DNA of 32,642 nt, from positions 1 to 32,642 of the IMG/VR virus record IMGVR_UViG_3300050021_000844. One strand, given 5' to 3'. Under the pieces are notes generated by a model. It saw only the letters and a list, made by a program, of their open reading frames with translations. It made no database searches and had not been told where the DNA came from. The translations under genes and the position numbers were made by a program. This DNA comes from a virus. This document shows, in pieces, positions 17,619-26,692 of this stretch. Within the stretch, counting starts at the first letter, position 1. Every line of letters starts with the position of its first letter.

Positions 17619-18647
17619 TCACTGGGCGATGCCGACCTGCGGCGTGGTGATCGTCACGGCCACCAGCCCGTTCGTGGAATCGTAGAGTTGCACGCCGGTC
17701 ACCTGGAGCGTCACAATCCCATCGGTGTTACCCAACTCAGCCACCGCAAACCCCATCTTTTGCACCAGCATAGTGAAGGCGTTGTTGGCATCGCGGGCCA
17801 TCGTGAACGTGGCCGTGCCCGTCGTCTGGTTGATCAGGCTCGCATACTCCGTCGAACCCGCCTGGACGCGCACCACGAATTGCAGCGTGAATGCCCGGTC
17901 GCCCCATTCGAAGCGCCCCTGGATCTGGTAACCGTCCTGCGCGCCCGAGCCTGGGAAGAACCCTGGCCGGAAGTTGTTGTCCCATGCGGCGTCGAGCGAC
18001 ACGAATTGGCTTGCGCTTGCGCCGGAGATGTAGTTGATGCCGTTGAAGGTGAGCGCCGTGATCGTGCCGGCGTTGAATTCGTGAGGCGCGGTGGCCGCCG
18101 GCAGCACAATCGCGCTGGGAGAGACGTACTGGCCGGTCGTGACGATCTCGGCGGAACACGTGGCGCTGGCGCGGCCTGGAGAGTTCTTGATCGCAAGCTT
18201 CCAGCTCTTGAGCGCGCAGCCAACCAGCATCTCGTCAAGCACCGCCGAGCCGCCCGGCCGGATCTGCTGCACGAACGAGAAATAGGGCAACTCAAGGCCC
18301 GTCGGGTTGGTGGCGCCGAGAGCCGGCACGATGGTGTAGACATACGGGCCGGTGCCGGTGACCACGACGTTCCCCAGCGAGAAAGCCATCATCCACGCCA
18401 ACAATTCCGACGAGCAGTACTTGCTGATCTCGTAGGTCGGCATGTTGTAGTGGCTCTTGAAGAGCGCGGTGGGGAATTCGTGGCCCTTGCCGATTTCCGC
18501 CCGGTCGTCCTCGTTCACCGGAACCTTGGCCCACGGCTTCGTATTCAGATTGGTGTGCCGCCAGATCTTGGCGAGCGTGTTGGGCGTGGCGATGGCGGCC
18601 TGCTTTCCAAATCCCCACCCGCAAATGAGTTCGTTGATGTTCGCCAT
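17619..18647 (-). CDS. Major tail tube protein
   Basis: The 342-aa protein precedes the chaperone and follows head-tail connector genes, the conserved place of the tail tube (major tail) protein. It begins MANINELICGWGFGKQAAIA and is beta-rich with alternating hydrophobic residues. It includes an SHYNMPTYEISKYCSSELLAW-type stretch near 65-85 and a late ATFTMARDANNAFTMLVQKMGF segment resembling the subunit-contact strands of tail tubes. It would polymerise into the tail tube around the tape measure. The ATG follows directly after the TAG of the small upstream gene, and that gene's end encodes the ribosome site (GGAG, 9 nt before ATG). Confidence 0.8.
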   Translation of the reverse strand: MANINELICGWGFGKQAAIATPNTLAKIWRHTNLNTKPWAKVPVNEDDRAEIGKGHEFPTALFKSHYNMPTYEISKYCSSELLAWMMAFSLGNVVVTGTGPYVYTIVPALGATNPTGLELPYFSFVQQIRPGGSAVLDEMLVGCALKSWKLAIKNSPGRASATCSAEIVTTGQYVSPSAIVLPAATAPHEFNAGTITALTFNGINYISGASASQFVSLDAAWDNNFRPGFFPGSGAQDGYQIQGRFEWGDRAFTLQFVVRVQAGSTEYASLINQTTGTATFTMARDANNAFTMLVQKMGFAVAELGNTDGIVTLQVTGVQLYDSTNGLVAVTITTPQVGIAQ

Positions 18648-18806
18648 CTACTTCTTCTCCTCCGGCGCCGACGGCATTTCGGCGACCTGGACCTGGTGAT
18701 ACCCGGCGACCATCAGTGGCACGAGATCCTGATTCGGGTCGATCACGGTAACTTCCTTCAGTTCGCCCTCGGGCGAGCGCATGAACACAATCGTTGGCTG
18801 TTGCAT
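18648..18806 (-). CDS. Small 52-aa phage protein upstream of tail tube
   Basis: This short gene encodes 52 aa beginning MQQPTIVFMRSPEGELKEV and ending in a charged EEKK tail. The start is supported by AAGGGG 7 nt before the ATG. An ATG two codons earlier is too close to that site. It begins 12 nt after the upstream stop and ends immediately before the tail tube ATG (no gap), so it is tightly embedded in the operon and also carries the tube gene's ribosome site. The sequence (strand-turn pattern FMRSPEGELKEVTVID, then a helix with LVPLMVAGYHQVQVAE) looks like a small folded protein. The role is unknown. Confidence 0.7.
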   Translation of the reverse strand: MQQPTIVFMRSPEGELKEVTVIDPNQDLVPLMVAGYHQVQVAEMPSAPEEKK

Positions 18807-18818
18807 TGGCATTCCCCT

Positions 18819-19316
18819 TTACGGATTGCAGAACTCGACCAGGCGTGTCCGGATCTCGAAGTACTCAAAGGTGGCGCCGTCCGCGCTGATCACGACCGTG
18901 TTGCGCTGCGCCGTAGGCAGGTCGAGATCCATCGGCTCGCAGGTAGGATCGACAGCAGTGTGCAGCATGGCGAGGCTGCCGCCCTGCGGCACGCCGTTAA
19001 CAATCAAATTGAACAGGTCCTCGTAGCCGACATCGGCGTCCTCGGGCGCTCGCAGGTAGAGCGAAAAGTGGTGGGCGAACACCAGAGCGGTGCCGAGCCT
19101 GGTCGGCCCGGTGCCCTGCCATTCGACCATGATCGAGCCGGGTGGCATGGATAGAATGGCCAGCCGGCTGTTGTTCTGGGTCTGCTGGCCGAAGACCGTA
19201 GCGTTCTCGCTATAGAACTGGATCCGGGTGGCGTCCCCGCCCAGCGCCTCCACCAAATCCGGAAGCGCCTGGAGTGCCGCCACCCACTCCGCGAGAATTG
19301 TCTTCGGGTTAACCAT
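18819..19316 (-). CDS. Probable tail terminator/completion protein
   Basis: The 165-aa protein begins with a helix (KTILAEWVAALQALPDLVEAL) and then has alternating strands, ending in FEYFEIRTRLVEFCNP. A helix followed by a four-stranded sheet ending in an aromatic strand is the pattern of lambda gpU-like and related tail terminator proteins. The position between the head-tail attachment protein and the tail tube protein supports that role, capping the finished tail for head joining. Sequence similarity alone is not enough for a firm family call. The ATG lies 7 nt after the upstream stop. Confidence 0.55.
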   Translation of the reverse strand: MVNPKTILAEWVAALQALPDLVEALGGDATRIQFYSENATVFGQQTQNNSRLAILSMPPGSIMVEWQGTGPTRLGTALVFAHHFSLYLRAPEDADVGYEDLFNLIVNGVPQGGSLAMLHTAVDPTCEPMDLDLPTAQRNTVVISADGATFEYFEIRTRLVEFCNP

Positions 19317-19323
19317 CGGAAGC

Positions 19324-19650
19324 TTACCCCGCCCGCACCGTCAGCGACAATTCGACCAGGCCGTACGGATCGGGCTGGCGCACAGGGCCCACCACAAATT
19401 GCGACCCCCAAGCGGTCACCCAGTCCCCGCGCTGCGGGAACACCGAAAAATCTGACGGATTGACGGAGATCTCTTCGATGTTCGCCAGCGCTCCCGACTC
19501 ATCGCGCACGCGCGGGTGGCGAATTGCGGTGACAGTCACGGGATCGCCCACAGCCATACCCGCCTGCGCAGATTGGTACACCACCGGCTCGCCGAACGTC
19601 TGCTGCATGGCGGCGTTCGCCGCCGCTGCCATTTGGGACCAGTTCGACAT
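19324..19650 (-). CDS. Head-tail attachment protein, lambda FII-like
   Basis: The 108-aa protein follows the capsid decoration gene. The C-terminal part (FSVFPQRGDWVTAWGSQFVVG near 68-88, then a PYGLVELSLTV strand) matches the general pattern of the FII/phage-attachment family (PF05354-like). That pattern is a flexible N-terminal helix, then a small beta-barrel containing the "P-x-x-G-D-x-V" turn. It would sit at the head-tail interface, bound to the gpW-type protein. Length is close to lambda FII (117 aa). The start is an ATG without an obvious Shine-Dalgarno sequence. Confidence 0.65.
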   Translation of the reverse strand: MSNWSQMAAAANAAMQQTFGEPVVYQSAQAGMAVGDPVTVTAIRHPRVRDESGALANIEEISVNPSDFSVFPQRGDWVTAWGSQFVVGPVRQPDPYGLVELSLTVRAG

Positions 19651-19674
19651 TGGATGAATCGCGGGCGGCGCGGG

Positions 19675-20031
19675 TCAGAACGAGCCGTTCAACCTGACGC
19701 GAACGGTCGCATCGCCTGTGGCCCCACCGGGGGCGGACGTGCCGTCGGCCTGGATCAGCGCCGCGACGCCGATCTTGAGGTTCGTGCTGACGGTGGAGGT
19801 TCCTTTCTTGGCGGTGTCGTCCCAGTAAACCAGCGCGCCATCCGTAAAGGTGCTGGCATCCTTCGCCAGGTCAAACACACCTTCGATCGCGGCTTCGATG
19901 AGGTCGTTCTGTGCGGCATCGACCGACGCCACGCCAAACATGCCTGTTCCGATTTTCATGCCCGACCCGCTCGTTACGGCGTAGGGCGCTTTGACTGTGA
20001 GGGTGTCACCCGTTTGGATGAAGTTAGTCAA
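19675..20031 (-). CDS. DUF2190 capsid decoration (cement) protein
   Basis: The 118-aa protein shows the DUF2190 signature: an N-terminal strand with FIQTGDTLTVKAPYAVTSG, a GVASVDAAQNDLIEAAIEGVF stretch near 33-53, VYWDDTAKKGTS near 67-78, and a C-terminal RVRLNGSF. Members are capsid cement or decoration proteins encoded next to the major capsid gene, as here. The start codon is TTG; it is supported by AAAGGAG with the GGAG 8 nt upstream, and no better ATG exists. Confidence 0.85.
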   Translation of the reverse strand: MTNFIQTGDTLTVKAPYAVTSGSGMKIGTGMFGVASVDAAQNDLIEAAIEGVFDLAKDASTFTDGALVYWDDTAKKGTSTVSTNLKIGVAALIQADGTSAPGGATGDATVRVRLNGSF

Positions 20032-20079
20032 GGTACTTTCTCCTTTGATTTGGAATTCGGATATGCTTGCACCACCGCC

Positions 20080-22179
20080 CTATGCGGTGTTCTTCGCGAG
20101 GCCGCGGAAGTCGATCGCGCCAGCCGCGAAGTCCAGCCGCGCTTTGATCTCGACGCCGTCCACCTCGAAGCCTTGGCGGGTCTCGATGTACACGCCCTGC
20201 TGCCCTTCCAAGTAACAGTACTCGATCGTGTCGATCTGGGAAGGATCGACCGCCACGAACCAGTTCGTCACGCCGACCGAGGCAACCGCGTCCAAGCGGC
20301 CTTCCACGATTTTGGTGAGGGACTGGATCCAGGTCGGCACCACACCGGTCACTGCAGTAGCGGCGAGGTTGATCGGGTAGATCAGCTGATCGGCAGTCTG
20401 TTCGAGCGCGGCGGGGACAATCAGGTACCGAGGCTGCAGGTTGAGGATGGTGCCCTTGGGCGCCTTCTGGATCCGCAATGCGGCGCGTGCCACTCCCAGA
20501 GCGGCATTTGCCAGCGCGTTGGTGGTGTTGAGATTGTGGTGGTTCGCGTGGAAGAGGGCGACCCCGTCCGCCATGTTCGGGTTGCCGGTGATGACAGCCC
20601 AGACGGTGTCGCTCTCCAGTTGGGCCGCCGCCTGTCCGAGGCCGGCGGGAACTCGGGTCAGCGCTTGCAGATCGTCGTTAACGATGACCTTGCGGGTAAT
20701 CGCCACGATCTCGCCGAAGGTAGCCAGCGAGTAGGTTTCCTTAGAGTCCGTCAGCGCTGTGCGATGAAACTCGCCCTTTTCGTTGATCTTGGGCAGCGTC
20801 GGAACGTCGCTCAGCGTCACACGGTTGATTGGTTTGAAGTCCGCTGCCGACACTTGGCGGCAGAACGGAGTGAAAGTGCGCGGCGCGGCCTCATACGCCT
20901 GGCGCAGGGTCTTGTTGGCGACGTTTGCCAGGAGGTTGGGGAAGTCGCTGGTGGTCATCATGCCGGAGGCGAAATACTCCTCGGCACCGAATCGTCCCTG
21001 GAGAGCCACCCGGGCGATGTCGTTTCGGGACATGCCGCGCGTCTTCACGCCGGCAGCATCGAGGCACTCGCGCGCGATGTCCACTAACGTCAGGCCGGCG
21101 TACTCCCGCCCTGCCTCGCGCAAAGCAGCATCGCCGGGATTGCCCCGGAACAGAATGCCGGCCTCCATGCCCTTGCGCCGCTTGTCGGTGGCGTCCGCGC
21201 CCATCGTCACGCCCGAGTTGGTGGGATCGGTCGGATGGTCGGTGAACTGCGCGGCGAGCTTCGCCATGATGCGCTCGCGGGCAACTTCGAGGGACAGGCC
21301 ATCATCGATCAACGCGGTGACGAACTTTTCCTCCAGTTTGAAGGGGACTGCCATCGTGCGAATCGTGGTCGCCCGCAACCGTTCCGCCTTCACGGCCTCG
21401 TCGCGCGCCGCGCCGAGTACTGCTTCGTTTTGGCGGGCCTCTTCGCCCGCGACCTGGGTAATAGGTTCCACAGGTTTCTCCTTTTGGGCAGATGCCCGTT
21501 GCGTTTCAACTACAGTCGGCGTCGGCTGTTGCGTTCCCGCTGCCGACATGAAAGTCGTGTTAGCGTCGCCCGGTACCGGGACGAGGGAAATCTCGAACGG
21601 CTCCCAATCCGTCGCTGTGAACTCTTTGCGCTCCTGACCCTTGGGAGTGGTATCGACCTTTTTGTAGATCCACATCCCCGGACTCAGGTTTTGCACGACG
21701 CCGGCGCGCACGTCGTTCCAGATGGGTGTCACAGCATCCCGCTTGCTGAACTGAATCGTCGCTTTGCCAGTCGTCTTCTCGGCCCAAGCACGCCGCACCA
21801 CGCCCATCTGGCTTTCGACGCCATACGCGTTGTGCGAGTCGAGCACGGGCCCGCCGTTGTTGAGGCGATCCAGCCGGCAGCCCTTCATGGACAGAACGAG
21901 GTCGTACTCCTCGCCGGTGCGCCAGTCAAACCGGGGGACCTTGGCGCCGGTGTACCAGACCGCATCGATCGTCCGGGTGTCGTCGTTGGCCGAGGCCGGT
22001 GCAAATTCCACCGGCACCGCAAAGCGCTCTACAGCCGGGCCCGCGTCAACCTCTGCGCTCGGCTGGTCGGTGGATGCGCTACCGGGCAGGGCCGCACCCA
22101 AGCTGGCCTCCGCCACTGCGCCGGCAACCACCTCGGCCGGCGCCACGGCTTCCTGGCTCTCTGAAACTTCGTCTGGCAT
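20080..22179 (-). CDS. Prohead protease / major capsid protein fusion
   Basis: The open frame extends upstream to 22296, but I place the start at the ATG at 22179, with AAGGAG 7-8 nt upstream, giving 699 aa. The N-terminal 50 residues are Ala/Glu-rich. Residues about 70-215 look like an HK97-type prohead protease: His116 in PVLDSHNAYG, Ser166 in VQNLSPGMW, and acidic residues near 193-196 (WEPFE) are the candidate catalytic set. Residues about 225-320 are charged and helical, scaffold-like. Residues about 330-699 form the HK97-fold major capsid domain. The fused architecture is known for Mu- and lambda-like prophages in several phyla. The protease would free the capsid domain during prohead maturation. 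Confidence 0.9.
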   Translation of the reverse strand: MPDEVSESQEAVAPAEVVAGAVAEASLGAALPGSASTDQPSAEVDAGPAVERFAVPVEFAPASANDDTRTIDAVWYTGAKVPRFDWRTGEEYDLVLSMKGCRLDRLNNGGPVLDSHNAYGVESQMGVVRRAWAEKTTGKATIQFSKRDAVTPIWNDVRAGVVQNLSPGMWIYKKVDTTPKGQERKEFTATDWEPFEISLVPVPGDANTTFMSAAGTQQPTPTVVETQRASAQKEKPVEPITQVAGEEARQNEAVLGAARDEAVKAERLRATTIRTMAVPFKLEEKFVTALIDDGLSLEVARERIMAKLAAQFTDHPTDPTNSGVTMGADATDKRRKGMEAGILFRGNPGDAALREAGREYAGLTLVDIARECLDAAGVKTRGMSRNDIARVALQGRFGAEEYFASGMMTTSDFPNLLANVANKTLRQAYEAAPRTFTPFCRQVSAADFKPINRVTLSDVPTLPKINEKGEFHRTALTDSKETYSLATFGEIVAITRKVIVNDDLQALTRVPAGLGQAAAQLESDTVWAVITGNPNMADGVALFHANHHNLNTTNALANAALGVARAALRIQKAPKGTILNLQPRYLIVPAALEQTADQLIYPINLAATAVTGVVPTWIQSLTKIVEGRLDAVASVGVTNWFVAVDPSQIDTIEYCYLEGQQGVYIETRQGFEVDGVEIKARLDFAAGAIDFRGLAKNTA

Positions 22180-22198
22180 GAACACACTCCTTCGGGCG

Positions 22199-23761
22199 CT
22201 ACGATCGGTAGGTCCTGGTAAGCCGCGAGTCGGAAAACTCTGCCGACGCCTTGACTGTCGGCTTCGGCTTAGGTACGTCGGGGGTTGCCTCGCCACTGGT
22301 GGTAGGCTGCTCGACGCCCTTGTCGTTCACATTGCGCGGATCGCAGTCCAGAATGATTCCGTACTCGTCCAGCAACTCGTTGACTCGCTGGATTTCGAGC
22401 AACTGCTTCTCCGGGTCGTAGCCGTTCTGTAGGATCGCCTCGGTCAGAGTCAGGGTGCCCGTGCGGATCTTCTTCAACTCGGCCATGGCATCCTTCAGCG
22501 GATCGACGGACTCGAACTTGGGCGCGGTCCACTGGACGCCGTAGTGGGCCTCCGGCAGCTTGCCGATCAACACCAGGGTGTCGATGAACCTGCGCCAGGT
22601 CGGGCGGCAATACATCGGGATCAGCGTCAGCCAGCGGAATGCCTCGATGGCGTTGCGGAAGCCCAGCATGCCCGCGCGGTACGACGAATAGTTGACCAGG
22701 GAGAGGTCCCCGGACAGCAGCTCGTACGGCACGTCCACGCCGGCGCCGATGCCCTGCAACTCCGTCGTCAGGTACTCGCGGTAGCCACCGGTGCCGTGGG
22801 GTGCGTTGAACTTGATGTCCTCGCCCGGCTTCAGGTACTCGATCATGCCGGGGTACATCCGTTCGAGCGTGTTGCCCGTTTTCGGGTCCGTCGACTTCGC
22901 GCCGATGGGCAAGCCGCCCGAACCCTCGGGACGCGTCACGATCCCCGCCAGACACGCCTCCGTCTTCTTCCGCATGCGCTCGGCGTCCCGGTAGTCATCC
23001 AGGTCGCGGAGGGCCAGCATCACCGGCGCCAGCCATGGCACGCCACGCACCTGGCCAGGACGCAGGATGCAGTACGTATGCATCACTTCGCTGGCGGGTA
23101 CAGTCTGGCTAAGAATCCCGCCGCGAGGGTTCAGCATGTAGACGCCGCCCGGATGGTAGTTGTATAGCCAGTAGGCCTCGCGTTGGCCGAACAGGTTGAA
23201 CTGCACTCCCTGGATGACATGCCCGGTGGCCGTGCCCATCGTGCGCGCCACGTCCAGATAGTCGCCCTCCAGCACCTGGAGCTGTAGAGGAATGCGGAAA
23301 TTGTCCTGCGGCAGCCGCCCACGGAAGCGAACGACGCCGTCACCGCTCTCGGCGGTTGTGCGGACGATCAGCGATTGCATTCCGTAGAAATCCAATTGAC
23401 CGCCGGGATCGCAATTCTCCGCAAAGTAGGGCCACTCCGCATCGATGATCGCGTCGAGTGCCGGGATGCCCGTCTTAGCCTGCGGCACGATCCCGGTACC
23501 GACCGTGTTGCCTACCAGCTCCGCGATCGCCTTGGTGGCATACGGGTTGTTGCGCAGTAGGTCGCGGGAGCGGTTGCGCAAGGAGACCAGGGAGGCGCCG
23601 ACCTCGGTGTTGGCGTCGCCGCCGGCAGCAATCCAGCCGTCGGTGCGGCGGCCCGACTTCGCGCCGTCGTAGGCGAAGACCTGAGTCGCGGCGCGATACT
23701 GCGCGCGACGGTAGCCTCGCTCCGGCGAGAAGTAGCCGATCATCCTGTCGATGGCGTTCAT
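22199..23761 (-). CDS. Portal protein, lambda gpB family
   Basis: The 520-aa protein resembles lambda-type portals (PF05136). It has an early R-R-A-Q-Y-R-A-A segment (18-25), then SLVSLRNRSRDLLRNNPYA near 58-76, TGIVPQAKTG near 90, and a late segment typical of the family near 375-385 (EAFRWLTLIPMY). Length is close to lambda gpB (533 aa). It forms the dodecameric ring for DNA entry and binds the gpW protein encoded just upstream; its ATG abuts the gpW stop codon with no gap. The C-terminus is polar and Pro/Thr-rich. Confidence 0.9.
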   Translation of the reverse strand: MNAIDRMIGYFSPERGYRRAQYRAATQVFAYDGAKSGRRTDGWIAAGGDANTEVGASLVSLRNRSRDLLRNNPYATKAIAELVGNTVGTGIVPQAKTGIPALDAIIDAEWPYFAENCDPGGQLDFYGMQSLIVRTTAESGDGVVRFRGRLPQDNFRIPLQLQVLEGDYLDVARTMGTATGHVIQGVQFNLFGQREAYWLYNYHPGGVYMLNPRGGILSQTVPASEVMHTYCILRPGQVRGVPWLAPVMLALRDLDDYRDAERMRKKTEACLAGIVTRPEGSGGLPIGAKSTDPKTGNTLERMYPGMIEYLKPGEDIKFNAPHGTGGYREYLTTELQGIGAGVDVPYELLSGDLSLVNYSSYRAGMLGFRNAIEAFRWLTLIPMYCRPTWRRFIDTLVLIGKLPEAHYGVQWTAPKFESVDPLKDAMAELKKIRTGTLTLTEAILQNGYDPEKQLLEIQRVNELLDEYGIILDCDPRNVNDKGVEQPTTSGEATPDVPKPKPTVKASAEFSDSRLTRTYRS

Positions 23762-23974
23762 TTACTCTCGGGTGTGCATTGCCAGGGTGAAAGAGGATGG
23801 CGCCGGACCCGAAACCTTGGTGATCTCGGTGTTGATGTCGGCGAGCGCTTTCCGCATGTCGTCGACGCTGTTGTACTCGACCGTGCGGTCCGTGAACTGC
23901 ACCCGGCGCGTACCGCTGAAGATGGCACGTTGCAGTGTGTCGCGCATCGATTGCAGTTCGGTCAGTTGGATCAT
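23762..23974 (-). CDS. gpW-like head-tail joining protein
   Basis: The 70-aa protein lies between the large terminase and the portal, exactly as gpW does in lambda. It has two helices (about 3-18, and 35-53) separated by a short hairpin with RRVQFTDRTVEYNS. This matches the gpW fold and length (68 aa). gpW seals the filled head and binds the FII protein. The ATG overlaps the terminase TGA (ATGA). Confidence 0.85.
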   Translation of the reverse strand: MIQLTELQSMRDTLQRAIFSGTRRVQFTDRTVEYNSVDDMRKALADINTEITKVSGPAPSSFTLAMHTRE

Positions 23975-25917
23975 TTGAACCAGTCCCCACCGCCGCGCGT
24001 GCCCCAGAGGTCATCGCGCCCACTCCAATAGCCATCAGTGCCGGGCGTCCGCGGCGCGGCGGTTGGAATGTTCCCTTCCAACTCCGCCCAGTCCTCATCG
24101 GTGAACCGATCGATCCCACAGACTGCCGACGCCGCCCGGCAGAGGACTGCCAGGTCGAGCGGCTCGTTCCGCACGTTGGGGTCCTTGACCCACTCGACCT
24201 TGCCGCTCGCGGCGCGCACGACCCGCGTCTCCGAGCACAGCCCTTTGTAGAAGTCGGCATCGCCGTATGCGTAATGCTGGTAGCCTGCCGGGAACGCTTC
24301 GTCCGGATCGGTGGGAAGCTCCAGGCGCAGCCAGTCGTAGAACTCCTGCTTCGCCCAATGCGTGCCGATGCTCCAGATGCGGACGTTCTGCCGCTTCCGA
24401 GCCGCGTCGGTGCTCGACACCGAGGCCAGCAGTTTGAACGCATTGTCTGTTCCCTTCGTCGGGATCACGGTCCGCGGCGCCGCGATCGCATCGCCGGCAG
24501 GCCCGTGCGCGGGCTGCGGGTGGCGCGCGGCAAAGTCATACACCATCTGCGGCCGGAAGCCGCTGTCGATCGCCATCGCCAGGATGGGCATGGTCCCGCC
24601 CGCCGCGCGCGGCCAGTCCTTCGCCAGGAGCGCATCCAATTCCAGCCAGACCTCCGGCGCCGAGGTCTTGATCGGCTGCCCACTCTGGTCGGGAAGTTGG
24701 ATGACCCGGTAATCGACCGACCAGGATTCCTTGCCGCGCCCGTAAACTTTGATCTCCACCTCGAGCCGGTCGTCCTGGACGTCCACGCCGGCCACCAGCA
24801 GCAGGCCGCCTACCGGCACGACGCCCAGCTCGTACTGCTCCCGCCGCAGATACACCTTTTCCCAATCCGGCGCCGTGCCCCGCTCTGCCCACAGTTCCGC
24901 CAGCACGGTGTTGAGGAACGCCTTCAGCGTCTCCGGCGACTTCTTGGCGGCCAGGAATTCGGTGGCGATCGTTCCCCAACCTCGCTTGGGCGAGATCAAC
25001 TGCGACACGCGGAAGCCCGGAATAGCCGATCCAGGGTTCTGAACGCGGTATTCGCCCCGCTCTACCATCCACGCCTTGTGGTGGTGCGGGATTTCCTGCC
25101 GGCAGTTCTCGCAGCAGTACGCTGCCTTCTCCGGCTCGCCTTCCGGCCACACCAACCCGCCGCCCGTTGCGCCGCCACCGAAGACAAGCACCTGGAAGTG
25201 ATTGCACAGCGGGCACGGGACGAAGTATTCCCGCTGGTCGCTTTCGATCCACGCTTTCTGGATGCGGCTCGCTCCGTCCACCGTCGGGGTCGAGCACATG
25301 ATGACTTTCTTGTTGCGCTCGAACTCGCCCGTGCGCCTTTCGGCCAGCGCTACGGGATCGCCTTCCGTTCCCGCGCTCGCCGGATAACGGTCCACCTCGT
25401 CCAACAGCAGGTAGCGGATGGGCCGCATGGCCAGGCCGGACGGGGAGATGGCGCCGGTGAACGTGATGTGGCCGCTCCCGTTGGTGAAGACCTTGTGGAG
25501 AGCGGTGTTGTTCGAGTCCCGCGATTTGACTGCCGCCAGCTTCCCCTTGAGACACGGCGTATTGCGGAACATCGGCGCCACGCGATCCTTGGACAGCGCC
25601 TTGGCATCCTCGCTCCGAGGCTCGACCACCAGCACCGGGCCGGGATCGACGTCGGCGATGTAGCCCAGGAAGTTCACGAGGATGCTCGTCTTCAACATTT
25701 GGGCCGCGCTCATCAGCACGGCCATCTTGCAGGGATGGGACGGGCTTAACACGTCCATCGGCTCGCGCTGGTAGGGTCGAGTCTGCCACTGCCCACGCTC
25801 GGCCGCGGCGGCGCCGGCCAGGACGACGTTCTCGTCCGACCACTGCGATAGAGTGATCTCGCGCGGCGGCAGCATCGCTTCCGCGCCGACCTGGTACATC
25901 GAGAATGGTGCTGCCAT
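23971..25917 (-). CDS. Terminase large subunit, GpA family
   Basis: The 648-aa protein resembles lambda gpA-type terminases. The N-terminal ATPase contains a deviant Walker A segment MSAAQMLKTS (69-78), typical of this family, and a Walker B YLLLDEVD (169-176). A zinc-binding insert follows, with C235-P-L-C238 and C269-E-N-C272. The C-terminal nuclease contains the acidic residue D379 in VAGVDVQDDRLEVEI and IDSGFRPQ further on. It cuts concatemers and drives packaging through the portal. The ATG overlaps the small-subunit stop by one base (TGATG). Confidence 0.93.
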   Translation of the reverse strand: MAAPFSMYQVGAEAMLPPREITLSQWSDENVVLAGAAAAERGQWQTRPYQREPMDVLSPSHPCKMAVLMSAAQMLKTSILVNFLGYIADVDPGPVLVVEPRSEDAKALSKDRVAPMFRNTPCLKGKLAAVKSRDSNNTALHKVFTNGSGHITFTGAISPSGLAMRPIRYLLLDEVDRYPASAGTEGDPVALAERRTGEFERNKKVIMCSTPTVDGASRIQKAWIESDQREYFVPCPLCNHFQVLVFGGGATGGGLVWPEGEPEKAAYCCENCRQEIPHHHKAWMVERGEYRVQNPGSAIPGFRVSQLISPKRGWGTIATEFLAAKKSPETLKAFLNTVLAELWAERGTAPDWEKVYLRREQYELGVVPVGGLLLVAGVDVQDDRLEVEIKVYGRGKESWSVDYRVIQLPDQSGQPIKTSAPEVWLELDALLAKDWPRAAGGTMPILAMAIDSGFRPQMVYDFAARHPQPAHGPAGDAIAAPRTVIPTKGTDNAFKLLASVSSTDAARKRQNVRIWSIGTHWAKQEFYDWLRLELPTDPDEAFPAGYQHYAYGDADFYKGLCSETRVVRAASGKVEWVKDPNVRNEPLDLAVLCRAASAVCGIDRFTDEDWAELEGNIPTAAPRTPGTDGYWSGRDDLWGTRGGGDWFK

Positions 25918-26495
25918 CAGTAACCTGCGTCGGCTATTGCCTTCGAGATCCTGCGCAGCGCCGAGTCGCCTTCCCTCATCAGCAGCCTGTGGATTACGGC
26001 TTCATCCGTGCCCGGCGCGAAGAACGGCATCAGCACCGGCGTCAACCGATCCGCCCACGCCGACACCTGATCGCGAGCGATGTTCGAAAAGGACGAAGCA
26101 TACTCCCCGGCCTGGGTAGCCGGGATCAGTTTGCCGGCGCGCTCCTCATACTCCAGCTGCGCCGTCCGCGCCTTGTACGTCTCCGTCACTGCGCGGGCCC
26201 GGAGATATGCGGTAACCGGATCGCCCGACATTTCGGGCTGGCTCGGCATTCCCGAACCGGCACGCGGTGGGGGAAGGGGACTGCGTGGCACCGCCTTCGG
26301 GCTGGTCGCCTGCTGTGTCGCCTGGTGCAGAGTCTTGCCGGCGAATGTATTCCGATCCCACTCCTCGTTCGCCCGCTCCGGATCGATGGTTCCGTCAGCG
26401 TTCGGCGTGATCCGCTTGCTCGCGATGGCTTTCTGTACCGCGCTCATCGCCACGCCGCGCAACCGGGCGTATGCCCGCTGCGAGACTCCCGTCAT
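25917..26495 (-). CDS. Terminase small subunit, gpNu1-like
   Basis: The 192-aa protein begins with a winged-helix/HTH-type segment (VSQRAYARLRGVAMSAVQKA, then IDPERANEEW) as in lambda gpNu1, the subunit that binds cos DNA. A Pro/Ser linker (about 68-92) and a helical C-terminal part (about 95-190) that would bind the large subunit follow. It is the first gene of the late operon. The upstream non-coding region carries three 13-bp iterons that could be its binding sites. The ATG has only a weak ribosome site (CAGG). Confidence 0.85.
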   Translation of the reverse strand: MTGVSQRAYARLRGVAMSAVQKAIASKRITPNADGTIDPERANEEWDRNTFAGKTLHQATQQATSPKAVPRSPLPPPRAGSGMPSQPEMSGDPVTAYLRARAVTETYKARTAQLEYEERAGKLIPATQAGEYASSFSNIARDQVSAWADRLTPVLMPFFAPGTDEAVIHRLLMREGDSALRRISKAIADAGY

Positions 26496-26560
26496 CTGGC
26501 GGCAGCCTGCGCGATCTGATCTTCTGTCGCCCTATCGAATGCCATTTGCTTATCGCCTGT

Positions 26561-26599
26561 GGGTGACCACCAGGGGTGACCACCCGCTCTGACCACCTA
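26561..26599. repeat. Three 13-bp iterons with core TGACCACC
   Basis: Three consecutive 13-bp units, GGGTGACCACCAG, GGGTGACCACCCG and CTCTGACCACCTA, place the invariant 8-mer TGACCACC at 26564, 26577 and 26590, an exact 13-bp period. They lie 66-104 nt upstream of the small terminase ATG. Evenly spaced sites suggest cooperative protein binding, such as gpNu1 R-like sites or an operator for the late operon. Confidence 0.75.
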
Positions 26600-26692
26600 A
26601 ATAAGTGCAACTAACTAAAGACTTTGCGCTACCTATCCAGCCGCCCAAAGAAATGGCATTTCAGGTCCCGCGATTTGAACCTGCGCCGTCCC

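Noticed and set aside
17307-19154. 615-aa plus-strand open frame opposite the tail tube region
   Set aside because: Antisense shadow of well supported tail genes, rich in Arg, His and Gly.
26668-26686. T-loop-like GGTTCAAATC on the minus strand
   Set aside because: The flanking bases do not form a T stem, and no tRNA fold can be drawn.
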